The notes below the pieces were generated by a model. It saw only the letters and a program-made list of their open reading frames with translations. It was not told where the DNA came from and searched no databases. The translations under genes and the position numbers were made by a program. DNA of 64,000 nucleotides from Planomonospora parontospora (GTDB lineage: Bacteria; Actinomycetota; Actinomycetes; Streptosporangiales; Streptosporangiaceae): the NCBI GenBank assembly GCA_014647935.1, contig BMQD01000025.1, positions 1 to 64,000 of the forward strand. The letters run 5' to 3'. Below are positions 1 through 7,918 of the stretch, piece by piece (positions within the stretch are counted from its first letter, which is position 1; every line of letters starts with the position of its first letter).

Positions 1-2
1 AC

Positions 3-200
3 GGCGTCACACTCGATCCCGGCCAGCTGAAGGAGCTGTTCACCCCCTTCCAGCGGCTGCACCCCACCGGCACCTACCAGAGCGTCGGCATGGGCCTGAG
101 CCTGGTGCAGCGCATCATCACCCGGCACTCCGGGCGCATCTGGGCCGAAGCCCGGCCCGAAGGAGGCACCACCTTCTTCTTCACCCTGCCTACCGCGTGA
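3..200 (+). CDS. Sensor histidine kinase, C-terminal fragment
   Basis: Only the last 65 codons lie in the window, so the 5' end is missing. They encode the end of a GHKL ATPase domain. An F-box-like stretch (LFTPFQRLHP, fragment residues 12-21) is followed by a G2-type glycine loop (SVGMGLSL, 27-34), then VQRIITRHSGRIWAEA and the GGTTFFFTLP strand that ends most bacterial histidine kinases. The glycine loop reads GMGLSL where GTGLGL is usual. This part would bind ATP for autophosphorylation of a histidine further upstream. The sensor domain and the cognate response regulator cannot be seen; no regulator gene follows. The family assignment is secure, the stimulus unknown. Confidence 0.85.
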   Translation, partial: GVTLDPGQLKELFTPFQRLHPTGTYQSVGMGLSLVQRIITRHSGRIWAEARPEGGTTFFFTLPTA

Positions 201-622
201 CGGCTCGGTGCTCGGCAGGCAGCCGGGACGGGGACTGTACGGTTTTCGGCGTAACTCCTGATCAAGGGGAACACCCCTGATGAGTAGTGTGATCCAGGCA
301 TCGACGGAGATCGACCTGGAGGACAGCCTCTCGCGTCCCGGTAGCTGCGGCCCGGCCTGAATCCATCAGCGCTGGAATGCCGAGCGGGGGCAACTTCGCG
401 CGGTTGCCGACCTTCTGAATGTGCATGCGCCGAACTCCAGCGATCCATGTCCACCTGCCGCATTGACGATCAGTGGCGATGTGATGGGGATCCGCCGATG
501 GGCGTCTCACCCCACCAATCGGGTAGCTATCGGAAGCGCACGAAAAATACGCATTCACCCCCTCGCCTCGGCGTCTACGCCCCAGTGGCGGTGGCCGGGG
601 AGGGCGGGAGGAGGGAGAGGAC
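201..622. other. Gene-free stretch after the kinase
   Basis: No open frame here has actinomycete codon bias or a ribosome site. At 261-281 an imperfect hairpin (AGGGG, AACA loop, CCCCT, extended by ATC/GAT with one bulge) could end the kinase transcript, but it has no T-run. The rest probably holds the promoter of the following small gene. Confidence 0.4.
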
Positions 623-889
623 ATGACTTCGGGGACGGATCCCGAACGCGTCCGTCGCGCGCTGGCGGGGCTGCACTATCCCGCCGACAACCGGGCGGTG
701 GTCGATCAGGCGACCGCTGCCGGTGCCGATGAGGCCGTGGTCGGCGTCCTGTTCGATCTGCCGATCGCCATCTACGCCGACATCGACGAGGTCCTGAACT
801 CGATCCCGCACCCTCCCGAGAGAAATGGGGACCCCTCTCCCGGGCAGCGGTCCGCCGGTGACCAGCGGACGACGCGGGACAGTGGATGA
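623..889 (+). CDS. DUF2795 domain protein
   Basis: This 88-residue protein matches the DUF2795 pattern in its first 60 residues: RRALAGLHYPADNRAVVDQA, then GADEAVVGVLFDLP and a YADIDEVLNSI ending. DUF2795 proteins are small helical actinobacterial proteins of unknown function, often found with stress and dormancy genes. The last 25 residues are polar and probably disordered. The start is set by the GGGAGAGGAC sequence just before the ATG. It stands alone as a single-gene unit with a clear terminator downstream. Confidence 0.8.
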   Translation: MTSGTDPERVRRALAGLHYPADNRAVVDQATAAGADEAVVGVLFDLPIAIYADIDEVLNSIPHPPERNGDPSPGQRSAGDQRTTRDSG

Positions 890-974
890 CGGCGCCCGAC
901 CGGAGCGGTCGGCCGTCTTCGGCCTGAGCGTTGCCGCCGCCCTTTGACGGCCTGCAGGCCAGTCGTGGGCGGCT

Positions 975-994
975 GCCCCGAGCGGGCGTTTTTT
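975..994 (+). terminator. Rho-independent terminator of the DUF2795 gene
   Basis: A short GCCC/GGGC stem with a CGAGC loop is followed by G and a run of six T, one of the few classical T-tailed terminators in the window. A second hairpin, CCGACCG-GAG-CGGTCGG, lies just upstream at 896-912. Confidence 0.7.
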
Positions 995-1004
995 CTGCTC
1001 GGTG

Positions 1005-1706
1005 TCATTCGCCCGGCTGGAACGTGTAAGCGGCGGGAGGGGTGAACGACAGATCAGGGGTGCCGTACACCAGGGCCACCTGCATATGTGGTTTGAGCAC
1101 GATCGCGGCCGGATCGCCGTCGGCCCGCTTGCCGTCGATGTAGGCGGTCAGCGTTTTGCCGCCTCCAGCCGTCAGCGCGCCGATCCGGTCTGCGGTCAGC
1201 GTGACGCCCCACTGGGTGAAGAGCTGGCCCAGAGTGTAGGTGTCACCTTTGGTGTGCGACTCAATGTGGATCACGCCGCGGCTGTCATGGGTGTGCAGGG
1301 CCGTCATGGTTCCTGAAACGGGCTCGATGCCGATATCGGCCGCCATGGGAACCGGCTTGCCGTCGATGAAGATGTCGAGGTGGGCATGGTAGTGCTCAGC
1401 TGTGCCCATGGGTCCCGTGGTCAGACCCGCAGCTTTGATGCCCGGCAGCGGGTCGGCCGGGGTCGTCCAGGGCGGCAGTCCACCGTCCGACGAAGCGGCT
1501 TCGGCCGGCTGACTGTAGTTCAGCCCGCCGTCGAAGGAGGCGGCTTTGGCCGACGGCTCAGCCGACAGGCCGTAACCCAGCCCGCCGGCCAGGATCAGTC
1601 CGGCGGTGGCCGAGCCGATCACGGCGGTCAACCTGCGGCGGTGCTGTTGCGGGGCCTGCTGTCGAATTGGTCGTCGCCGGTTCTTGATCTTCTTCAGGGA
1701 CATCAT
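1005..1706 (-). CDS. Secreted or membrane-anchored His-rich protein
   Basis: A 233-residue protein. A basic N-terminus (residues 1-26) is followed by one hydrophobic segment (about 27-48), so it is exported or anchored. A low-complexity linker with two copies of an ASFDGGL/ASSDGGL motif leads to a conserved C-terminal domain (about 100-233). That domain contains clustered histidines: EHYHAHLDIFIDGK, ALHTHDSRG and IHIESH. The pattern occurs in uncharacterised actinobacterial secreted proteins. The histidine spacing suggests metal binding, which is inference. The start is either of two adjacent ATGs behind GGAGG. The catalytic role, if any, is unknown. Confidence 0.7.
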   Translation of the reverse strand: MMSLKKIKNRRRPIRQQAPQQHRRRLTAVIGSATAGLILAGGLGYGLSAEPSAKAASFDGGLNYSQPAEAASSDGGLPPWTTPADPLPGIKAAGLTTGPMGTAEHYHAHLDIFIDGKPVPMAADIGIEPVSGTMTALHTHDSRGVIHIESHTKGDTYTLGQLFTQWGVTLTADRIGALTAGGGKTLTAYIDGKRADGDPAAIVLKPHMQVALVYGTPDLSFTPPAAYTFQPGE

Positions 1707-2120
1707 GAACCTCCATCGTGTCTCCTGAGAACCATCGGCCGCTGGAAGGTGTCGTTAAGGCATGTGGGGACGGTTTCCCGCAGGGATCGGCCTGAGGAGC
1801 ACCGGCCCGGGAGGCGGCGTCTCCCGGGCGGTAGCCGTCGGTTCTCGCCCATCGCCGGTTGCTTGCCGATCGTGGAGAAGCGGTGCCGAGGTAGCGGTCT
1901 GGATGTGAGGGAGGGGTGATGCTGTGATCACTTTGTGCCGTAGGGTGCTGCCGGGCTTCACGGCTCCGGCTCAGCGCATGGCGGCTCGCCCACGCCGTCG
2001 GAGGTTGCTCTCCGGATGGCTGTTGCTCTTGCGGGCTGGGTGATCGGGCGACATAGCGGATTCGGCGAGCCGGGACGCCCGTCCGGGAGGGCTGACCGTC
2101 TGAGGTTTCCGTGAATCCGG
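1707..2120. other. Gene-free stretch
   Basis: About 410 bases between two minus-strand genes. I find no frame with a credible start or protein family. The right part presumably ends the upstream minus transcript, the left part carries the promoter of the His-rich protein gene. A GC-rich inverted sequence near 1805-1830 (CCCGGGAGGCGGCGTCTCCC) might fold but has no T-run. Confidence 0.35.
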
Positions 2121-2738
2121 TCACCGGCTCCTGGGCCGGGCCGCGGGGTCGTGCTCAGCGGCGTGACCCCGTGTCTTCCATACGGTCAAGGCGATCCCGG
2201 CCAGCAGCGAGCCCAAGCCGTCCATGGCGAGATCGGCCACCGTGTCGTCGTATCCCACCACCATGGGCACGCCGAACACCGAAGTCGCGATCCACTCGTA
2301 GAACTCCCAGACGACGCCTACGGCCAGTCCGGCCGCGACCGTGGCCAGCACCAGCGCCATCCTGCGCCGCAGCGACCGCAGGCCCGACGGGTCGCGCATG
2401 ATCCCCGTTACGATCAGGACCAGGATCGCCATCGCCGCCACCGCCCCGGTCGTCACGCAGTGGATGACCCAGTCGATCCAGCTCAGTGATGTGTACCAGC
2501 CGGCGGGGGTGGCGACCGTGGCCAGGAGCAGCGTCCAGCCGAAGGCCGCGTCGAAAGGTGCGGCGATCCGCGCCGCTCGAGGGACCAGCAGCAATGCGAA
2601 AAGCAGTGCGAACCGGACCGTTCCCTCGATCTGCTGCGAGATCGCCGCGGCCAGGGCGGCGACGCCGGTCGCCACCCGGGCGAGGTCGGCGGCGATCCCC
2701 CAGAGGCGGGAGACCGGACGGGCCGCCGTGTTCGTCAT
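2121..2738 (-). CDS. DUF2238/YjdF-like integral membrane protein
   Basis: A 205-residue protein with about six hydrophobic segments. Towards the C-terminus are VVWEFYEWIATSVFG and YDDTVADLAMDGLGSLLAG. These match the WE-(F/I)-x-E-W and Y-D-D-T-x-x-D-L-x-x-D signature of the YjdF/DUF2238 family, which resembles VanZ-like proteins. The function is unknown. I chose the ATG at 2738 because the frame upstream of it overlaps the divergent hydrolase gene and has no membrane character. The last 20 residues are charged and cytoplasmic-looking. Confidence 0.7.
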   Translation of the reverse strand: MTNTAARPVSRLWGIAADLARVATGVAALAAAISQQIEGTVRFALLFALLLVPRAARIAAPFDAAFGWTLLLATVATPAGWYTSLSWIDWVIHCVTTGAVAAMAILVLIVTGIMRDPSGLRSLRRRMALVLATVAAGLAVGVVWEFYEWIATSVFGVPMVVGYDDTVADLAMDGLGSLLAGIALTVWKTRGHAAEHDPAARPRSR

Positions 2739-2860
2739 GACGGCAGGTCTACCCCCGACATAGCCGAGCACACCCTGCGCCGGCGCACCCGCGGTAGACG
2801 GTGCCGCACCGGGGTACTGCCAGCGGCGTACCCCGTACCCGCCCGCAGAGCAGGAGACAG

Positions 2861-3691
2861 ATGACCGTCCCTGAGGAGACAGGGTCGCAGGCCGACACCA
2901 CCCGATCGGCCCGCGCGGGCATTCCCGCGTTCGTCGGCCCCGCCCCGGTTCCTGCCGAGGCCTTCGGCCGACAGGTGGTCGATGTCCCGGCGCAGGACGG
3001 CGAGCACCGCGTGTCCGTCCGGTTCGGCGGTCCGGCCGGCAGCGGCCGGCCGCCGACTCTGCTGCTGCACGGGCTGGTGTTGTCCGGCCGTTACCTGATG
3101 CCGAGCGCGCGGCGGCTCGCCGCATCCCGGCTGGTGGTCGTTCCGGACATGCCCGGCTGCGGTGACAGTCCCCATCCGGATGTGCCTTTGGGGATCGATC
3201 AACTCGCCGTCATAGCTCGTGGACTGCTCAAGGAAGTCGGCGAGCCGGCGGCTGTGATCGCCAACTCCTTCGGTTGCCTCATCGCCGTCGAACTGGCCAT
3301 ACGTCACCCCGAAGCGGTGCGCTGTCTGATCATGGCGGGCCCTCCCGCCCGCCCCGGCCTGCCCGGTATCGCGCTGCGATGGATGAGCACAGCGGTCCGT
3401 GAACCGCCGGCCCTGTGGCCGATCGGGCTGCAGGCATTGCGCCGCACCGGGCTGCGGCAGGCGGCCGCGCACCTGCGCATGGCCCGCCGCTACCCGCTAC
3501 GGCAGCGCCTGACCCGCGTCACGGCACCCGTCCTCGTCGTCCGCGGACTGCGCGACCACCTCGCCTCCCGGGGCTGGGCCCAGGAACTGGCGTCGGCCTG
3601 CCCACAAGGCGTGCTCATCGAGACGGACGCCGTGCACACTCTGCCGTACGAAATCCCCGAACTGATCACGAGCCTGGTCGACACCGCCTGA
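2861..3691 (+). CDS. Alpha/beta-fold hydrolase
   Basis: A 276-residue soluble hydrolase of the alpha/beta fold. The oxyanion motif LLLHGLVLSG is at residues 67-76. The nucleophile elbow reads IANSFGC, with Ser136. Asp232 in RGLRDHLAS and His259 in TDAVHTLPYE complete the triad. The elbow has Asn before Ser (NSFG), as in many meta-cleavage and haloalkane-type hydrolases. The ATG at 2861 follows CAGGAGACAG at good spacing; an upstream ATG at 2801 lacks one. It is divergent from the DUF2238-like gene. The substrate cannot be predicted from sequence. Confidence 0.85.
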   Translation: MTVPEETGSQADTTRSARAGIPAFVGPAPVPAEAFGRQVVDVPAQDGEHRVSVRFGGPAGSGRPPTLLLHGLVLSGRYLMPSARRLAASRLVVVPDMPGCGDSPHPDVPLGIDQLAVIARGLLKEVGEPAAVIANSFGCLIAVELAIRHPEAVRCLIMAGPPARPGLPGIALRWMSTAVREPPALWPIGLQALRRTGLRQAAAHLRMARRYPLRQRLTRVTAPVLVVRGLRDHLASRGWAQELASACPQGVLIETDAVHTLPYEIPELITSLVDTA

Positions 3692-3848
3692 AGCCGAAGC
3701 CGCCGGCGGATCACCGGCGTTCACCGGCCCCGCATCCCCGGCAGTGGCAGGAGACCCCGCGGAGGGCCATCGACCGCGCATCCGAAGATACGGCCGAGCC
3801 CTGTCGGGTAAAGGCCGAACGGAGAAGACCCGACGACAAGGAGCGATC

Positions 3849-4145
3849 ATGTTTCCGCTCACCCCGTGGGCCTACCCGGCGGAGCGCTACTACTACGGCT
3901 GGTGGGGCCAGCCGGTGACGATCGAACCGACCGACGGTGAGATCAAATCCCGGATCGTCGACCAACTGCGGGGCAACCCGCACACCAAGGACTCCGACAT
4001 CAAGGTCGACGTCAAACAGCACGTGGTGATCCTGGGCGGTGAGGTGCCCTCCTGGGTCGCCAAGCGTGCGGCCGGCGACGACGCCTGGGACACCGAAGGC
4101 GTCGTGGATGTCAGCAACCAGCTCCAGATCCGCCAGGACGCGTAA
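3849..4145 (+). CDS. BON domain protein
   Basis: A 98-residue protein. After a Tyr/Trp-rich N-terminus (YYYGWWGQP) comes one BON domain: EIKSRIVDQLRGNPHTKDSDIKVDVKQH, VVILGGEVPSWVAKRAAGDDAWDTEGVVDVSNQL. BON domains are small phospholipid- or envelope-associated folds, as in OsmY and Kbp, and are typical of osmotic stress proteins. No signal peptide is visible, so a cytoplasmic role is more likely. The ATG is preceded by AAGGAGCGATC. The gene is closed by a very strong hairpin immediately downstream. Confidence 0.85.
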   Translation: MFPLTPWAYPAERYYYGWWGQPVTIEPTDGEIKSRIVDQLRGNPHTKDSDIKVDVKQHVVILGGEVPSWVAKRAAGDDAWDTEGVVDVSNQLQIRQDA

Positions 4146-4152
4146 GCGCAAC

Positions 4153-4195
4153 GGGTTCCTGTGGGAGGGCCGGTCCGGCCCTCCCACAGGAACCC
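4153..4195 (+). terminator. Strong perfect hairpin terminator after the BON gene
   Basis: A 21-bp perfect inverted repeat with a one-base centre at 4174. The left arm starts GGGTTCCTGTGGGAGGGC and the right arm mirrors it exactly, followed by GATTT. It begins 7 bases after the stop codon and 97 bases before the next start. I read it as a terminator insulating the BON gene from the PAP2 gene. Confidence 0.8.
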
Positions 4196-4291
4196 GATTT
4201 CCTCTCGTTTCCTCGCCGGAGACGGCGGCCGCAGCCACCGCACCGCCGGGTGCGCTCCGCGTCCGCGCGCCGACGAACGACAGGAGCAAGG

Positions 4292-5761
4292 ATGCTGCAC
4301 CAGTCGCACCGCCTGGAGCCGGACCGGCTCGAGCGTTTCGCGCTCCGTTCCGTACTGGGACTGGCCGCCGTGATCGTGGCGGGAACCGGATTCGCTCTGC
4401 TGGTGGGTCTGGTACGCACCGCGTGGGAGCCTTTGCACGCCGTCGATCGCGCCGTGACCGACGCCCTCAACACGGTGGTGTCCGGTAACGCGCTGCTGCT
4501 GGAGACCCTCCAAGCGCTGACCGACTTCGGCGGCCTCGCCGTCTTGGCCCGCGTGCTGGTCCTGGCCACCGCGTTCCTGCTCATCCGGCGGCGGGTACGG
4601 CTGGCCGCCTATGTGGTCGTCACCGCCCTCGGCGCCTTGATCCTGGATCGTGTCGTGAAGCTGCTGGTCGGCAGGTTACGGCCCGTCGTCGAGGAGCCCG
4701 TCGCCACCGCTGCGGGCATGAGCTTTCCCAGTGGGCACTCCATGGGGTCCCTGGTCTCCTACGGTGTGCTGCTGCTGGTCTTCGCACCCGCCGTCCCGCG
4801 CCGGCTGCGGCCGATGGTGGTCACCGTGGTGGTCGCCCTGGTGGTGGTGGTCGGCTTCACCCGCATCGCTCTGGGCGTGCACCATCTCAGCGACGTGATC
4901 GGCGGCTGGCTGCTCGGGCTCGTCTGGCTCGGTATCACCGCGGTCGCGTTCCGCCGCTGGCGCCGGGAGATCGGCCTGCGCACGCCCGCGTTGAGCGAGG
5001 GTCTGGCTCCAGAGGAGGCGCCCGCGCTGGAGCCGGTCCCGGCCGCACGCCGCGAGCCGCTGCCCCACCCCTGGCGTGGTACGGCGGAACTATCGGTGGC
5101 CTGGGTGCTCATCCTGGGCGCGCTGTTCGGTGCGGGGGTGCTGGTCACCGGCGTCCTGGACGGCAGCGCCCTGGCCGCGGCCGACCAGGCGGTCATCCGG
5201 TGGTTCGCCGACCACCGTGACCCCGCGCTGGCCGGTCTCGCGCGGGTGGGCAGTTGGATCGGCAACACGCAGTGGATCCTGGCCGGCACCCTCGCCGCCT
5301 GCGCACTGGCTCTGGCCGTGCTGCGCCGCTGGCGGCCGGTGCTGTTCCTGCTGGTGGCCATGGGCGGGGAGTTGACCCTGTTCCTGGCTGCGGCGGCCGC
5401 TGTGGGCCGGTCCCGTCCGCCGGTGCCGCATCTGGGGCCGGAACTGCCCCCGACCTCCGGTTTCCCCTCCGGGCACGTCGCCGCCGCGCTCACCCTGTAC
5501 ACGGCGATCGCCGTCCTGGTCTGGCACGCCACGGGCCGCTGGTGGCGCTGGGCGGCGGTCGCGGCAGCCGTACTGATTCCGCTGTGGTGCGCGCTGTCGC
5601 GGATGTACCGCGGCGTCCACTACCCCACCGACGTGCTCGCCAGCGTGCTGCTGGCCCTGCCGTGGGTCGCCGTCACCTGGTGGGTGCTGCGTCCCCGGCC
5701 CGGCGATGCCCCTCGAGATCCGTCACCGGCCGGGCGGCCCGCCGATGGTGACGCTCCCTGA
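4292..5761 (+). CDS. Tandem PAP2 (phosphatidic acid phosphatase) membrane protein
   Basis: A 489-residue polytopic protein with two complete PAP2 units fused head to tail. Unit 1 has KLLVGRLRP (123-131), PSGH (146-149) and RIALGVHHLSD (191-201). Unit 2 has VGRSRPP (371-377), PSGH (392-395) and SRMYRGVHYPTD (436-447). Both carry the catalytic His of the third motif, but unit 2 lacks the Lys of the first motif. Members dephosphorylate lipid phosphates or polyprenyl pyrophosphates at the membrane surface. Single-domain members are usually about 200-250 residues, so this is a duplication/fusion. A 40-residue Pro/Glu-rich linker (about 230-262) joins the units. The start has AGGAGCAAGG before it. 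Confidence 0.88.
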   Translation: MLHQSHRLEPDRLERFALRSVLGLAAVIVAGTGFALLVGLVRTAWEPLHAVDRAVTDALNTVVSGNALLLETLQALTDFGGLAVLARVLVLATAFLLIRRRVRLAAYVVVTALGALILDRVVKLLVGRLRPVVEEPVATAAGMSFPSGHSMGSLVSYGVLLLVFAPAVPRRLRPMVVTVVVALVVVVGFTRIALGVHHLSDVIGGWLLGLVWLGITAVAFRRWRREIGLRTPALSEGLAPEEAPALEPVPAARREPLPHPWRGTAELSVAWVLILGALFGAGVLVTGVLDGSALAAADQAVIRWFADHRDPALAGLARVGSWIGNTQWILAGTLAACALALAVLRRWRPVLFLLVAMGGELTLFLAAAAAVGRSRPPVPHLGPELPPTSGFPSGHVAAALTLYTAIAVLVWHATGRWWRWAAVAAAVLIPLWCALSRMYRGVHYPTDVLASVLLALPWVAVTWWVLRPRPGDAPRDPSPAGRPADGDAP

Positions 5762-5846
5762 GGGGCGATCCGCCGGCGGCCATCGGTGGCCTCATGGTGA
5801 TCTGCCACCCGCGGGACTCCGCCGGACGGCGGATCAGGACGCGCGA

Positions 5847-6812
5847 TCACGCGGACCCGTTCTCCTCGGTCCATCGGTCCGGTTCGCAGGGCCGCGGCGA
5901 CCCGGCCTGCCAGGCTTCGAGTTGGGCGGCGCAGCCGATACCGAACAGCAGCGCCACCGCCGTGAGGTTTCCCCACATCATCAGGGCGACGACTCCGGTC
6001 AGGGGGCCGTAGATGTCACCGAAGACCTCGCTGGCGGTGACGTACCAGCCGAGCAGGCCGCTGGTGGCCAGCCACAGTGCGGTGGCCAGGCCGACACCGG
6101 GTGCCAGCCACCACAGTGACGGCTGACGTCGGCGGGGCGCCGCCGCGAACAACACCAGGAGCGCGACCACGGTCAGCACCAATCCGACCGGCCAGCGCAG
6201 CACGCTCAGCACCGCGCGGGCCAGGCCACCCCATGCGTACGCGCGTTCGAGCGCCGTGCCGAAGGGGACCGCGGCCACCACCACCAGGAACCCGCCGATC
6301 GCCGGAATCCCGGCTACCCAGGTCAGGACGAACGCCCGGCCGTACTTGACGGAAGCCCGACGATCACGCCGGATCCCGTATATACGGTTCGCGCCCCGCT
6401 CGACCTGGCCCATCGCCATCGTCAGCGCCGCGATCCCGGTGACCAGGCCGACCAGGAGCGCCAGCTCGCCGAGGTCGTCCTCCTCCCCGCCCGTCAGCAC
6501 CCGCCTCACGAGCGCATCGCTGCTGCCGGGCGTCAGAGCGAGAATGGTCTCGGCCACCACCGTTCCGCCCTCCTCCACGCCCAGGCCCTCGGCCAGTCCG
6601 GTCAGCGCGATCAGGAACGGGACCGCCGCCAGGCACAGCAGCAACGCCAGCGAGCGAGCGTGGCTGAAGCCGTCGCTGTAGCGGAACCGCACGTAGCTGT
6701 CGCGCAGGAGCGGCCAGAGCCCGTAACGACGCAGGGCCGACCAGGGCTGAGCGGCCGTTCGGCGCCCGCCTCGCAGCAAGGTCGTCTCCGGTACCGGCCC
6801 GCTGCTGCTCAT
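5847..6812 (-). CDS. YihY/virulence factor BrkB family membrane protein
   Basis: A 321-residue protein with six hydrophobic segments. Family features include FRYSDGFSHARSLALLLCLAAVPFLIAL near the N-terminus, a central YGIRRDRRASVKYGRAF loop and TASEVFGDIYGPLTGVVALMMWGNLTAVALLFG near the C-terminus. The family was once mis-named ribonuclease BN; its real function is unsettled, with transport suggested. The ATG at 6812 follows GAGGGAGACG. It converges on the tandem PAP2 gene and diverges from a second PAP2 gene, so the three may share a lipid or envelope theme, which is inference from position. Confidence 0.85.
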   Translation of the reverse strand: MSSSGPVPETTLLRGGRRTAAQPWSALRRYGLWPLLRDSYVRFRYSDGFSHARSLALLLCLAAVPFLIALTGLAEGLGVEEGGTVVAETILALTPGSSDALVRRVLTGGEEDDLGELALLVGLVTGIAALTMAMGQVERGANRIYGIRRDRRASVKYGRAFVLTWVAGIPAIGGFLVVVAAVPFGTALERAYAWGGLARAVLSVLRWPVGLVLTVVALLVLFAAAPRRRQPSLWWLAPGVGLATALWLATSGLLGWYVTASEVFGDIYGPLTGVVALMMWGNLTAVALLFGIGCAAQLEAWQAGSPRPCEPDRWTEENGSA

Positions 6813-7072
6813 CGTCTCCCTCTCCACGGCCGTGTCGGCGGTTTCCAGGCCATTACCCCCGATCCCGCAGGCGATCGCGCCGACCACGACTCGGACGGCA
6901 TGAGGCAACGCGCCACCCGTCTCCGTGGTCCCTCGGCGGCAGCACCGAGGAGTAGCCGCTGCATCACCGGGCACAACGAGATCCGGCCCTGCGGACGATC
7001 ACTGTCTTCGGCGGCGCCTCCGGAGAACGCCGCCGTCCGACCGCCCGGAAGTCTCAATGAGGAGCGGAACGC

Positions 7073-7762
7073 GTGACCACTGATGCCACCGGTTTCCTCC
7101 GGCGCGTACGGAACATCGCCATCCCGTTGGGTGTGCTGGCCGTCGTGACGATCGCGCTGGGGCAGCTCATCACCGAAGTGCTCACCGGTCTGTGGGCCGA
7201 GGGCGCACTGAACCGCGCACTGGCCCGGGAACGCACCACCACCTGGAACACGGTCAGCGACGTGGTGTCCACCACGGCGGACACACCAGTGATCATCTCT
7301 GTCACCGCAGTGGCCGCTCTGGCTTTCCGCACCGCGTTCGGGCGATGGCGCGAATCGGTGTTCATCGTTGTGGTCGTGGCGGCCCAGTCCGCCGTCTTCC
7401 TGCTGGCCACCGTCTTCGTCCAGCGCCTGCGTCCCGCGGTCCCCCATCTCGACCCCGCCCCTCCGACCTCCAGCTATCCCTCGGGTCACACCAGCGCGGC
7501 CGTCGCCTGCTACTGCGGCATAGCTCTCGTACTCGCCCTGCACACGCGGCGACGGGCAGCCCTGGCCGTCGTGTGGTGGCTGGCCGGATCCGCTCTGGCG
7601 ATCGGGGTGGCCTGGGCTCGGCTCTATCGGGGCATGCACTATCTCACGGACGTGGCCTGGGGATTCGTCCTCGGTTTGATCTGTCTTGCGGTGGTCGGCC
7701 GGGTTCTCCTGTCCGACCCCGACGACACGGGACCGCCCCACCGGTGGTCGATCCGCCGGTGA
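7073..7762 (+). CDS. PAP2 family phosphatase
   Basis: A 229-residue membrane protein with one PAP2 domain: RLRPAVPHL, TSSYPSGHTSAAV and WARLYRGMHYLTD give the three phosphatase motifs with catalytic His residues. It starts with GTG behind AGGAGCGGAAC. The hydrophobic profile predicts five to six membrane segments, usual for the family. The likely substrate is a lipid phosphate or undecaprenyl pyrophosphate on the outer membrane face. It is the second PAP2 gene within 3 kb, separated from the first by the divergent YihY-type gene. Confidence 0.87.
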   Translation: MTTDATGFLRRVRNIAIPLGVLAVVTIALGQLITEVLTGLWAEGALNRALARERTTTWNTVSDVVSTTADTPVIISVTAVAALAFRTAFGRWRESVFIVVVVAAQSAVFLLATVFVQRLRPAVPHLDPAPPTSSYPSGHTSAAVACYCGIALVLALHTRRRAALAVVWWLAGSALAIGVAWARLYRGMHYLTDVAWGFVLGLICLAVVGRVLLSDPDDTGPPHRWSIRR

Positions 7763-7918
7763 CCAGTGCGCCGGCATCCCGTCGTGCCGAGGAGTCTTTC
7801 CTGCGGTTACAGGCGCTGAACGCCTCGCCACCGGGCACGGTGACGGGGCGAGGGAATGGACTCCGGAGGCGGTTCCGTCCGGCTGGAGGCGGACCCGGAA
7901 ACCGCCGCATCCGGCGCG

